A DNA stretch of 64,000 bases from Gemmatimonadaceae bacterium (lineage in GTDB: Bacteria; Gemmatimonadota; Gemmatimonadetes; Gemmatimonadales; Gemmatimonadaceae), in the NCBI GenBank assembly GCA_025934775.1, contig JAICWO010000002.1, forward strand, positions 124,001 through 188,000, in the 5' to 3' direction. The notes beneath the pieces are model-generated. The model made no database searches, was not told the origin of the DNA, and saw nothing but the letters and a program-made list of their open reading frames with translations. Positions 31,675 to 39,007 of this stretch are shown here, piece by piece; within the stretch, counting starts at the first letter, position 1; each line of letters begins with the position of its first letter. A program made the translations under genes and the position numbers.

Positions 31675-33255
31675 ATGCGCCCTTTCCCGATTCTAGCCCT
31701 CGCGGCCTTCGCCGTTGCGCCGTCTGCCCTCCTCGCCCAGTCCAACCCGACCAACGACTCGGTTGTCGCAAAGATCTACGACGAGGGCATGCATCATTCG
31801 CAGGCACCTCGGCTCGCCCAGGTGCTGATGGATTCCATCGGCCCGCGCCTCACCGGCTCCGCCGCCAATCGCGCCGCGAATGATTGGCTGCTCCGCACGT
31901 ACAAGGCGTGGGGCATCGACGCGAAGAACGAGCAGTACGGCACCTGGCGCGACTGGACCCGTGGCGTGAGCGGGCTGTCGCTGATCTCGCCCCGCACCCG
32001 CGTGCTCGAGGCGACGATGCATGCGTGGAGCGCGACGACGCCCGTCGGCGGCGTGACCGCGGACGTCGTCGTTCCGCCGCCCGCGTCCGAGGTCGGTGAC
32101 AGCGCGGGATTCGCGCGCTGGCTCGCGGGAGTGAAGGGGAAGCTCGTGCTCATCAGCGTGCCGCAGGTCTCGTGTCGTCCGGACTCCGACATCAAGTTCT
32201 GGGCGGATTCGGCGGTGTACGCGCATGCGCGAGCGGAGCGCGACAGCGTCGCGCGCGACTGGCAAGCGCGGTTCGCGGCGGCGCACGTCAATCCGCGCAC
32301 GTTCCCGCAGATGCTCGAGCGCGCGGGGGCCGCGGGCGTGCTCTCGAACACGTGGTCGCGCGGCTGGGGCGTGGACAAGATCCAATCGGCGCGTGCGTCG
32401 ACTATTCCATCGTTCGACGTCTCGTGCGAGGACTATTCGCTGCTCGCACGGCTCGCCGAGCACGGGCAGCATCCACGTGTGCATGCGGTGGCGGAGGCGA
32501 CGGTCGCGCCGAAGGAGTCGCCCGTATTCAACACCGTCGCGCAGATCCGCGGCACGGAGAAGCCCAGTGAATACGTGATGCTCTCGGCGCACCTCGATTC
32601 GTGGGACACCGGCAGCGGCGCGACGGACAACGGCACCGGCACGATCACGATGCTCGAGGCAATGAGGATTCTGAAATTATCATATCCGCATCCCAAGCGG
32701 ACGATCCTCGTCGGGCACTGGAGCGGGGAGGAGGAGGGCGACATCGGGTCCAACGCGTTCGCGGCCGATCATCCGGAGGTCCTGAAGGGGCTGCAGGTCC
32801 TCTTCAATCAGGACAACGGGACGGGTGAGATCGATACCGTGCAGACGAACGGCTTCGTCAACGCGGCGCCGGCGCTCGCGCGCTGGATGTCGGCGATGCC
32901 GCTCGACCTGCTCAAGAACGTGACGCTGATGACGCCGGGCGTCGCGCACAACGAGAGCACCGACAGCGACGCGTTCGACTGCCGCAACGCGCCGGGCATC
33001 TTCCTCACGTCGTCGGACTGGTCGTATACCGACTACACGTGGCACACCCAGCGCGACACCTACGACAAGGTGAACTTCGATGAGGTCGAGCGAAACGCGA
33101 CCATGATCGCCGAGTTCGCGTACGAGGCGTCGGAGGATCCGAACATGATCGCGCGGACGCCGCGAGTGCCGGGCGTGGGGCGGCGCGGCGGGGCGGCGGG
33201 GGTGCCGGCGTGCGATCAGGCGCCGCGGAGCTGGGCGACGGCGACACGGCGGTAG
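31675..33255 (+). CDS. Secreted M28-family zinc aminopeptidase
   Basis: A 526-residue exported peptidase: signal peptide MRPFPILALAAFAVAPSALLAQ, an N-terminal part with a PA-like insert (about 110-270), then the M28 catalytic domain. Di-zinc ligands appear as His306 in SAHLDSWDTGSG, Asp318 in GATDNGTG, and Glu352-Glu353 in WSGEEEGD. Further ones are Asp in FNQDNGTGEI and His in TWHTQRDTYDKV. Members remove N-terminal residues from peptides. The gene starts two bases after the inverted repeat array, so its promoter or leader must lie in or be replaced by that array. An A/T-rich codon patch sits at 32661-32687. Confidence 0.92.
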   Translation: MRPFPILALAAFAVAPSALLAQSNPTNDSVVAKIYDEGMHHSQAPRLAQVLMDSIGPRLTGSAANRAANDWLLRTYKAWGIDAKNEQYGTWRDWTRGVSGLSLISPRTRVLEATMHAWSATTPVGGVTADVVVPPPASEVGDSAGFARWLAGVKGKLVLISVPQVSCRPDSDIKFWADSAVYAHARAERDSVARDWQARFAAAHVNPRTFPQMLERAGAAGVLSNTWSRGWGVDKIQSARASTIPSFDVSCEDYSLLARLAEHGQHPRVHAVAEATVAPKESPVFNTVAQIRGTEKPSEYVMLSAHLDSWDTGSGATDNGTGTITMLEAMRILKLSYPHPKRTILVGHWSGEEEGDIGSNAFAADHPEVLKGLQVLFNQDNGTGEIDTVQTNGFVNAAPALARWMSAMPLDLLKNVTLMTPGVAHNESTDSDAFDCRNAPGIFLTSSDWSYTDYTWHTQRDTYDKVNFDEVERNATMIAEFAYEASEDPNMIARTPRVPGVGRRGGAAGVPACDQAPRSWATATRR

Positions 33256-33281
33256 GCGCCAGGCAGCGTAATTAGAAAACG

Positions 33282-34490
33282 CTAAATGCCGCCGGCCCGC
33301 GGTACGCGAGCGAGGTCGATCATCTCGAGCGTGCGCGAACCGAAATTCGTCACGAACAGCGTGCGGCCGTCCGGTGTGACGCGAAGCTCGCGGGGGAAGG
33401 CGCCCGCTGGCACCTTGCCAACGACGGCCTTGGCTCCCGATCGAAGCTGAGCCGCGTCGACGATCGCGAGCGGCTGCCGGTCGTTGGCGTTGCCCGCGAA
33501 CCGATTCGAGTTCGTCACGACTAGCGTGGCCCCGCTGTCGATCACCGCCACCCCGACCGGCGCGACCCCCACGTCCGTGCGACCGAGGAGCGCGTGTGCC
33601 GTGTCGCTGACGAGGCGGCCGGTGTCGAACGCCTCGACCGCATTGTCCTCGCGCACGCTCACGTAGGCGACGTCTCCGCGCGGCGACAGCACCAGTCGAA
33701 CCGGACTGCACCCGGCCGCGACGCGCGAAAGCGCGGCGTGTGTTGGATCCGTGACCGCCTTCGCCACGTCGAAGACGATGATCGCACCCTGCGCGTGCGA
33801 CTGGGCGTTTCTCGCTCGCGGGTTCTCCGGTCTACAGGCACGCCGCCAGTTCCAGTCCGGCAGGCCGGCTTCGCTGGTCGTGTACAGGAATTGCCCGTCG
33901 GGCGAAAGCGTGACGGCGATCGGCGCGTTGCCCACGTCGAGTTTGGCGACCGCGCCTCGCTGCGCGAAGCCTCCCGCGCGTGCCTCGGCGAGATCGAGCA
34001 CGAGGATCGACCGGGCTCTCTCGGCGGCGACGAACGCGTACTTGTCGTCGGGTGTGACGTTCGCGTAGAAGAAGCCGACCGGCGCGCCGCCGCCCATGTA
34101 GCCGAGGACGGCATCACTGTCGCCCGACTGAAGCTTGAGCGCGTCGAGAAAGGCGATGTAGTCGCCGTCGGCGACGATGAGGAGCTTGCCGTCGTGGGTG
34201 AGCACCGCGCCGCCAGGCGAGCCTTTGAGGGGAATCGTGCGGGCGATCGTCAGCGCACCCTTCGAGCGTTGCACGACGGCGATCCCGGCGCTGTTCGCGT
34301 CGCTCCCTTGCAGCAGCGTCACGAAGATCCAACAGCCATCGGCCGAGATCACCGGTTCGAACGGCCCACCAGGTATGTCGAGGTGGACGATGGAATCTTT
34401 CGCCGGCGCGTTGCACGTGTCTCCCTGGGCGCGCGCACGGCCCGCGGCGAGGACGAGGAGGGCGACTGCCGGGAATGAAGCCAGGCGCAT
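33282..34490 (-). CDS. Secreted YncE/lactonase-type beta-propeller protein
   Basis: A 402-residue protein with a signal peptide (MRLASFPAVALLVLAAGRARAQ) followed by about seven propeller blades. Blade signatures include VTPDDKYAFVAAERARSILV, LSPDGQFLYTTSEAGL, LSPRGDVAYVSVREDNAVEA and VTPDGRTLFVTNFGSRTLEM, as in the YVTN/YncE and 6-phosphogluconolactonase-like families. Cys at CNAP, DGCW, RRACRP and AAGCSP could form disulfides outside the cytoplasm. The ATG at 34490 was chosen because it begins the signal; ten extra residues are possible from 34520. A TACAAT -10-like element lies upstream near 34555. Function unknown. Confidence 0.78.
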   Translation of the reverse strand: MRLASFPAVALLVLAAGRARAQGDTCNAPAKDSIVHLDIPGGPFEPVISADGCWIFVTLLQGSDANSAGIAVVQRSKGALTIARTIPLKGSPGGAVLTHDGKLLIVADGDYIAFLDALKLQSGDSDAVLGYMGGGAPVGFFYANVTPDDKYAFVAAERARSILVLDLAEARAGGFAQRGAVAKLDVGNAPIAVTLSPDGQFLYTTSEAGLPDWNWRRACRPENPRARNAQSHAQGAIIVFDVAKAVTDPTHAALSRVAAGCSPVRLVLSPRGDVAYVSVREDNAVEAFDTGRLVSDTAHALLGRTDVGVAPVGVAVIDSGATLVVTNSNRFAGNANDRQPLAIVDAAQLRSGAKAVVGKVPAGAFPRELRVTPDGRTLFVTNFGSRTLEMIDLARVPRAGGI

Positions 34491-34564
34491 TGGCGAACCG
34501 TGGAGGCAAGGTGCCCCCAATGTAGCGGATCGGCGCCCGCGCGCGATCGGGCGATTGTAAGATC

Positions 34565-34933
34565 CTAATCAGCCCGCTGGTCGCTCAACCGCGCCGCCGC
34601 GCTTCTGATCCGCAGCGCGTACTCGTGCAGCGACTCCCCGCCGTGGCACATGGGCAGCACGAATCGCGGATCGTCGGGCTCCGTCGCCGGACGCGTGTCG
34701 ACCATGAGATCGCCGCCCGCGGCCTGCACCGCGCGCTCGAACGTGTCGACGGCTTCACTCACCTCGATCAGCGCTTCGACCGACGCGTCGTCGGTCACGT
34801 CGATCCCGCGGGCATTGAGCCGGGCGATCACGTCGTCGCGCGCGTTCCGCTGCTCCGCGCCGCGATGCCGGTTCAGATCGCGCTCGTGCCCTTCGTCGCC
34901 GGTCGTGATCGGGTGCCGCATGCTCTCGCCCAT
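34565..34933 (-). CDS. Small acidic conserved hypothetical protein
   Basis: A 122-residue cytoplasmic protein: a polar N-terminus (RHPITTGDEGHERDLNRHRG), a helix-turn-helix-sized middle (DDVIARLNARGIDVTDDASV, EALIEVSEAVDTFERAVQAA) and the end TEPDDPRFVLPMCHGGESLHEY. I recall similar short proteins in Acidobacteria and Gemmatimonadetes, but no name or function. GGAGA is well placed before the ATG at 34933; an earlier in-frame start would add a Cys/Arg-rich stretch. Confidence 0.65.
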   Translation of the reverse strand: MGESMRHPITTGDEGHERDLNRHRGAEQRNARDDVIARLNARGIDVTDDASVEALIEVSEAVDTFERAVQAAGGDLMVDTRPATEPDDPRFVLPMCHGGESLHEYALRIRSAAARLSDQRAD

Positions 34934-35029
34934 GGTGCGTCTCCGTCGGTGGGGGTCAGCGCTGCATCCTGCACAGGCGAGGCCGTCGGTGCGGCGGCCG
35001 ACGAGCACGCCATCTCACCGCCGGCGGAC

Positions 35030-35605
35030 TCAGCGCGCGGCGGCGAGCGCCTCCAGCGCGCGACGCAGTGGCGCGGCAATGCCCGGATCGCTCACGAGCG
35101 ACTCTGGGTCGCCGCCGCGCCCGCGGACCGGCACGGTGATGCACGCATCGGCCACCAGCCGAGCCGACATCGTCGTGTGTACTTCCGCGAGCTGCGCGAC
35201 CACGTGCGCCGACGATGGCGACGTGCTGATCAGCGCGACCGGCTTGCCGGGAAACTCCACACTCGCCACGAGCCAATCGAGCGCGTTTTTGAGCGACCCC
35301 GGGATCCCGTGCGCGTACTCCGGGCTCGAGATGATGAGGCCGTCCGCGGCGCCAATGCGTGCGCGGAGCGCGCCGATCACGGGCGGCGGGGTGTCGAGGT
35401 CCAGGTCAGGGTTGAAGTGCGGCAGCGTGTCCAATCCGTGGTAGATCTCTACGTCCAGCTCCGGCGCTCCGATCCGCCGCGCGGCCTCGAGTACTGCGCT
35501 GTTGGATGAAGTCGCGCGCAGACTCCCCGAGATGGCGAGGAACCGGAGGCTCGACGCCGGAGTGTTCGTGAGGTCGACGTTGCGCAGGCCCGCAGTATGC
35601 CGCAT
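35030..35605 (-). CDS. NAD(P)H-dependent FMN reductase
   Basis: A 191-residue flavodoxin-like oxidoreductase. The FMN phosphate loop is SGSLRATSSNSAVL (about residues 26-39) and the second signature is SSPEYAHGIPGSLKNALDWL, typical of the NADPH-dependent FMN reductase/chromate-reductase family. It reduces FMN or quinones and similar acceptors with NAD(P)H in the cytoplasm. The ATG at 35605 lies in the sequence AATACAATG. It diverges from a small lipoprotein gene only 30 bp away, so the two promoters must overlap the genes or each other. The longer frame to 35890 is antisense to that lipoprotein gene. Confidence 0.9.
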   Translation of the reverse strand: MRHTAGLRNVDLTNTPASSLRFLAISGSLRATSSNSAVLEAARRIGAPELDVEIYHGLDTLPHFNPDLDLDTPPPVIGALRARIGAADGLIISSPEYAHGIPGSLKNALDWLVASVEFPGKPVALISTSPSSAHVVAQLAEVHTTMSARLVADACITVPVRGRGGDPESLVSDPGIAAPLRRALEALAAAR

Positions 35606-35635
35606 TGTATTCCAAACCCGCGTCCAGGAGACGCC

Positions 35636-35908
35636 ATGAGTGTCGATCGTACTGGTATTCGTCGCGCGGTCCAGACGGCCGCAGCGCTGCTCGCCCTTGG
35701 CCTGCTCGGCGGCTGCGTGTCGATCCCGCAGCGCGCGTGGCGCAACGGCGAGGCCATGAGCCAGAGCCGGGCCTATGAGGAAGTAATGGGCGGCAGCAAG
35801 AGCTTCCGGGCGCACCGCGAGCTGGAAAGCTCGCTCAACCCGCTCCGCCTGGGCTACGGCCAGGAGCGCGCGTACCCCGGATTCCCGCAATACGGGACGT
35901 GGTGGTAG
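35636..35908 (+). CDS. Small lipoprotein, hypothetical
   Basis: A 90-residue lipoprotein with a clear signal (GIRRAVQTAAALLALGLLGGC), lipid Cys about residue 27. The mature part is polar with several Arg and Gly (RAWRNGEAMSQSRAYEEVMG) and ends in a Pro/Tyr/Trp tail (AYPGFPQYGTWW). AGGAG precedes the ATG by seven bases. It resembles no family I can name. It diverges from the FMN reductase gene. Confidence 0.7.
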   Translation: MSVDRTGIRRAVQTAAALLALGLLGGCVSIPQRAWRNGEAMSQSRAYEEVMGGSKSFRAHRELESSLNPLRLGYGQERAYPGFPQYGTWW

Positions 35909-35936
35909 GCTCGCCGCGGCATTAGAAAGGATTAAT

Positions 35937-35942
35937 TATAGT
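35937..35942 (+). promoter_or_regulatory. Probable -10 element (TATAGT) for the TPR-like gene
   Basis: TATAGT lies in an A/T-rich island (ATTAGAAAGGATTAATTATAGT, 35921-35942) just before the TPR-like gene. The expected start of transcription is near 35949, leaving a leader of about 34 bp. No good -35 is visible. Confidence 0.4.
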
Positions 35943-35982
35943 CTCACCTGGCGCGGAGCGCCGAAAGTCGCGATAGTTCAGC

Positions 35983-37227
35983 GTGGACACGATCCCCGCC
36001 TCGCGACATTTCGGCTCTCCGGCCGCCGCGTACCGCCTCGATGCCGGCGAGAACGGCGCCGAGTTCAGCGTGCACGACGCGGCATGGCTCGCCGCCGCGA
36101 CGCTGGTCGAGCACGCGGCCATGCGGGAGCATCCCGAGCGCGACGCGCTGCTTCGGGATGCGATCGAGATCGCACAGCAGGTCGTCGGCGAAGACCAGTT
36201 GCGCCTCGCCGGCGCCCGCGAGTGGGGCGATCGCGAGCGGTTCGACGCGGAGATCCTGATTCTCCTCTCGCGTGTCATGCGCGAGGCCGGCGCCCGACGC
36301 CTCGCGGCGACGCTGCTCGACGCGATCCCGCGTGCGGCCGCGCCGCTCACGTCCGTTCAACGCGGCCGCGTACTGGTGGAGCGTGCGCGGTCGGCGCGCG
36401 ATGCCGGCGACCTGGACCAAGCGGTCGATCGCTATCGTGCGCTCGCGTCGCTCGCTCGGTCGGCCCGATCCGCCGAGTTGCGTGCGCTGGCGTGGAATGG
36501 CTTCGCCGCGATGGCGCAAGCGCGGGGCAATCATCCCGAGATGCGCCGCTACGCCGCGCGCGTCGCGAGGATCGCCGATCGAGAGGGCTTCACCGCGATG
36601 TCACGCAGCGCGCACCTCACGTTGATGTTCGCCGCGGCGTCGGCCAAGCGCTTCGGCGAGGCGATGCTCGAGGGATGGGTCCTCTATCAGCGTTCGCTCG
36701 GCGATTCGGTGCAGGAATCGGGAGCGCTCCAGAATCTCGGGCAGCTCCTGCTCGAGATGGGTCGTCCTGCCGTCGCGGAAGCGGTGTTCACCGCGATCTG
36801 CGCCCGCCCGCTGCCGCCGCGGCTCTTGCTCCCGGCGCTGAGCGGCCTCGCGCTCGCCAGTGCGCGGTGTGCGCACGAAGCCACGCTCGAATGGTCGGTG
36901 GCGGAAGTACGAGGCATGCATCCGATGGTGGGAGCGCGGCACGACGTCGCGGACGCGCTCGCGGAGTGCGCGACGGCGCTCTCCATCGCCGGGCGCGGCG
37001 AGGATGCGGAGCGCTGCCGTACGGCCGCGCGCCGATTGGCCGAGCGATATGGGTATCACGCGATCGTGTTCCGCCTCGATGGCGCGGACGACGCGGCGCG
37101 CGCGCAGAGTGCGATCGTACAGACCGCGGAGCTGCCCCCGCGCGCCGCCGCCATCGTCAAGGATCTCGAAGCGTTGATGCCGCCTTCGCGACCCGAGCAC
37201 GTTCAGCCCACATTGGGCGTGTTATGA
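35983..37227 (+). CDS. TPR-like helical repeat protein
   Basis: A 414-residue cytoplasmic protein built almost wholly of helix pairs. Repeats of about 34-40 residues can be seen (LVERARSARDAGDLDQAVDR, LRALAWNGFAAMAQARGNHP, ALQNLGQLLLEMGRPAVAEA, ALSIAGRGEDAERCRTAARR), matching the small-Gly/Ala-large TPR pattern. No enzymatic or DNA-binding domain is evident. The start is a GTG with a weak ribosome site, so the exact N-terminus is uncertain. I recall similar proteins fused or adjacent to transcription regulators, and here two regulator genes follow on the same strand, so a signalling or scaffold role is possible. Confidence 0.75.
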   Translation: MDTIPASRHFGSPAAAYRLDAGENGAEFSVHDAAWLAAATLVEHAAMREHPERDALLRDAIEIAQQVVGEDQLRLAGAREWGDRERFDAEILILLSRVMREAGARRLAATLLDAIPRAAAPLTSVQRGRVLVERARSARDAGDLDQAVDRYRALASLARSARSAELRALAWNGFAAMAQARGNHPEMRRYAARVARIADREGFTAMSRSAHLTLMFAAASAKRFGEAMLEGWVLYQRSLGDSVQESGALQNLGQLLLEMGRPAVAEAVFTAICARPLPPRLLLPALSGLALASARCAHEATLEWSVAEVRGMHPMVGARHDVADALAECATALSIAGRGEDAERCRTAARRLAERYGYHAIVFRLDGADDAARAQSAIVQTAELPPRAAAIVKDLEALMPPSRPEHVQPTLGVL

Positions 37228-37234
37228 GACTCGA

Positions 37235-37459
37235 TCAGGGGTCCGTACACGTCCATCGCCCGCCGTTCCACTCCCACCCCGAGCGGCACGTCTGGCCCGT
37301 CGTGTCGTCGACGATGAGATCGGATTGCCGCGCCGCCGGTGTCTTCGCCTGCGGTTCGGTGGCGGCCGCACGATCGCACGCGGCGATCGCGGCGACTGCG
37401 GCGGTTGCACTTCCAACCATGGCGGCGCGCAGCGCACGCCGGGTGACTCGTGACATCAT
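37235..37459 (-). CDS. Tiny lipoprotein with a Cys/Trp-rich end
   Basis: A 74-residue product: basic start (MMSRVTRRALR), hydrophobic core and lipobox AIAAC (Cys28). An Ala/Thr-rich linker and the tail CRSGWEWNGGRWTC follow, whose two cysteines could bridge. A GGAG-type ribosome site precedes two adjacent ATGs (37459 and 37456). The gene is antisense to nothing and lies between two plus-strand genes. The frame is longer upstream, but that part overlaps the AraC-type gene and lacks coding character. Confidence 0.6.
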   Translation of the reverse strand: MMSRVTRRALRAAMVGSATAAVAAIAACDRAAATEPQAKTPAARQSDLIVDDTTGQTCRSGWEWNGGRWTCTDP

Positions 37460-37517
37460 GATCCGCTCCGTATTCGTGGAGCGGCCGATATACGAGTTGG
37501 CCGCCGGCTGAACCGTC

Positions 37518-38369
37518 ATGCCACGAGAAGCGGGGTCACACGCGGTTGCCCGGCATGCGATCGATTCGGGCACCGTGCTCGCGTGCGTGCAGTCGCCGCA
37601 GTACCGCGCGCGCATCGTCGACGCGCTGCGGAACTGCGCGGACGTTCGCTTCGTCGAGACGCTGTGGGAGCTCCGCGCGCTGCTGCGGCGAACGGTGACG
37701 GACGTCGGCACGATCATCGTCTCGGGCCACGACGCGAACGGGACGCCGGCGGCCGCCGTGGTCCGCGAGATCGCCGCGGCGCGGCCGTCGACCGCCATCA
37801 TCGCCTACTGTCAGCCGGGGCCGCCGCACAACGCGGATCTCCGGGCGCTTGCGCTGGCGGGCGTGCACCAGTTTTTGATCGCCGGTGTGGACGACGTCGG
37901 CCTCGCCCTTCGCGCGGTGCTCGCCTCGGCGCGGCGCCACTGCGCCGCGGAGTGGGTGATGCGCGACCTGGCGCCCGTCGTCCCGGCGTCGCTGCACCGG
38001 ATCGTCGAAGCGATCCTCGCCCGGCCCGACGAGGTGACGTCCATCGCCGCGCTTGCCGACGCGCTCAGCGTGCATCGAAAGACGCTGTTCAACCGCTGCG
38101 AGCGCGCCGGGTTCGTGGGACCGGCGGAGCTGCTCGCGTGGTGCCGCCTCGCCCTCGTCGCGTACTATCTCGATTCCACCGGCTGCACGATCGAGTCGAT
38201 CGCATTGGAAATGGGCTTCGCGTCGGACACCGCGCTCCGCAACGCGATCAAGCGCTACACGGGAGCCACGGCGACGGCCGCGCGGGCGACGGGGGCCGTT
38301 CGCATGGTGATCGCCGCGCTGGAGCGACGGACGAGGCCGGAGCGCCGGGCGGCCTTGCACCTCGTGTAA
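37518..38369 (+). CDS. AraC-type transcriptional regulator with receiver-like N-terminus
   Basis: A 283-residue protein. Residues about 18-140 look like a degenerate response-regulator or alpha/beta sensing domain (VLACVQSPQYRARIVDALRN, GTIIVSGHD, STAIIAYCQPG, GVHQFLIAGVDD). The C-terminal ~90 residues hold an AraC-family double helix-turn-helix: VTSIAALADALSVHRKTLFN, then TIESIALEMGFASDTALRNA. There is no clear phosphoacceptor Asp in the usual place. The regulated genes are unknown; the TPR-like protein and the next regulator flank it. Confidence 0.8.
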   Translation: MPREAGSHAVARHAIDSGTVLACVQSPQYRARIVDALRNCADVRFVETLWELRALLRRTVTDVGTIIVSGHDANGTPAAAVVREIAAARPSTAIIAYCQPGPPHNADLRALALAGVHQFLIAGVDDVGLALRAVLASARRHCAAEWVMRDLAPVVPASLHRIVEAILARPDEVTSIAALADALSVHRKTLFNRCERAGFVGPAELLAWCRLALVAYYLDSTGCTIESIALEMGFASDTALRNAIKRYTGATATAARATGAVRMVIAALERRTRPERRAALHLV

Positions 38370-38422
38370 CGCAATCCCCGGGCGCCGGCGCGTAGCTTGG
38401 AGCGCACCGCACCCCCGAGCGC

Positions 38423-39007
38423 ATGGCGACGCACTCTCGTTCAAAAGTTCTCATTCTCCCTACGTCGAACCGCGGCGCCGGGCGGTCCCCGCGCCCGGGG
38501 ACCACCGCGCGACTCAACGTCGTGCTCGAGATGCAGACGAGCTCCGCCGAGTGGCTGCGTGAATACCTGCGCGAAGACGAGCGCGGTTTCGTCCTCGCCT
38601 CGGCCAACGGCCGACTGACCTTTCGGGCGCGCCTCTATCTCCGCGAGCGGAGCGGCGCGCCGGCGCCGTACGTGAATGGCAAAGTCTTGATCGATTGGTC
38701 GAGGTCGACCGTGAGCCACGGCGACCAGCGCACCACGCTCTCGCACACCGAGCTGCGGCTGCTCGCGGTGCTGGTCGAGAGCGAGGCGGACGCGATCGAT
38801 CGGGCGACGCTGATCGCGCGCGTCTGGCCCAACCACCGCCTGCGCTTCGGCGAGCGCGAGAACGCGCTCGCCGTGTACGTGCACTCACTGCGCAAGCGGC
38901 TCGGCGCGATCGGCATCGCGCGCCTGCTGCGGACGGTGCGCGGCGTCGGCTACAAAGTCGATTTCAAGTATCTGAATCCGCCGAAACGCAGCCGCTACGG
39001 TCGGTAA
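38423..39007 (+). CDS. OmpR-type winged-helix protein without a receiver domain
   Basis: A 194-residue DNA-binding protein. The last ~90 residues are a PhoB/OmpR-type winged helix: TTLSHTELRLLAVLVESEAD, ATLIARVWPNHRLRF, ENALAVYVHSLRKRLGA, LRTVRGVGYKVDF. Residues 1-95 do not form a receiver; they include LREYLREDERGFVLASANGR and a short strand region. So it responds to something other than a histidine kinase, or acts as a partner of the AraC-type regulator just upstream. Its 3' end overlaps the convergent RCC1-repeat gene by 13 bp. Confidence 0.78.
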   Translation: MATHSRSKVLILPTSNRGAGRSPRPGTTARLNVVLEMQTSSAEWLREYLREDERGFVLASANGRLTFRARLYLRERSGAPAPYVNGKVLIDWSRSTVSHGDQRTTLSHTELRLLAVLVESEADAIDRATLIARVWPNHRLRFGERENALAVYVHSLRKRLGAIGIARLLRTVRGVGYKVDFKYLNPPKRSRYGR

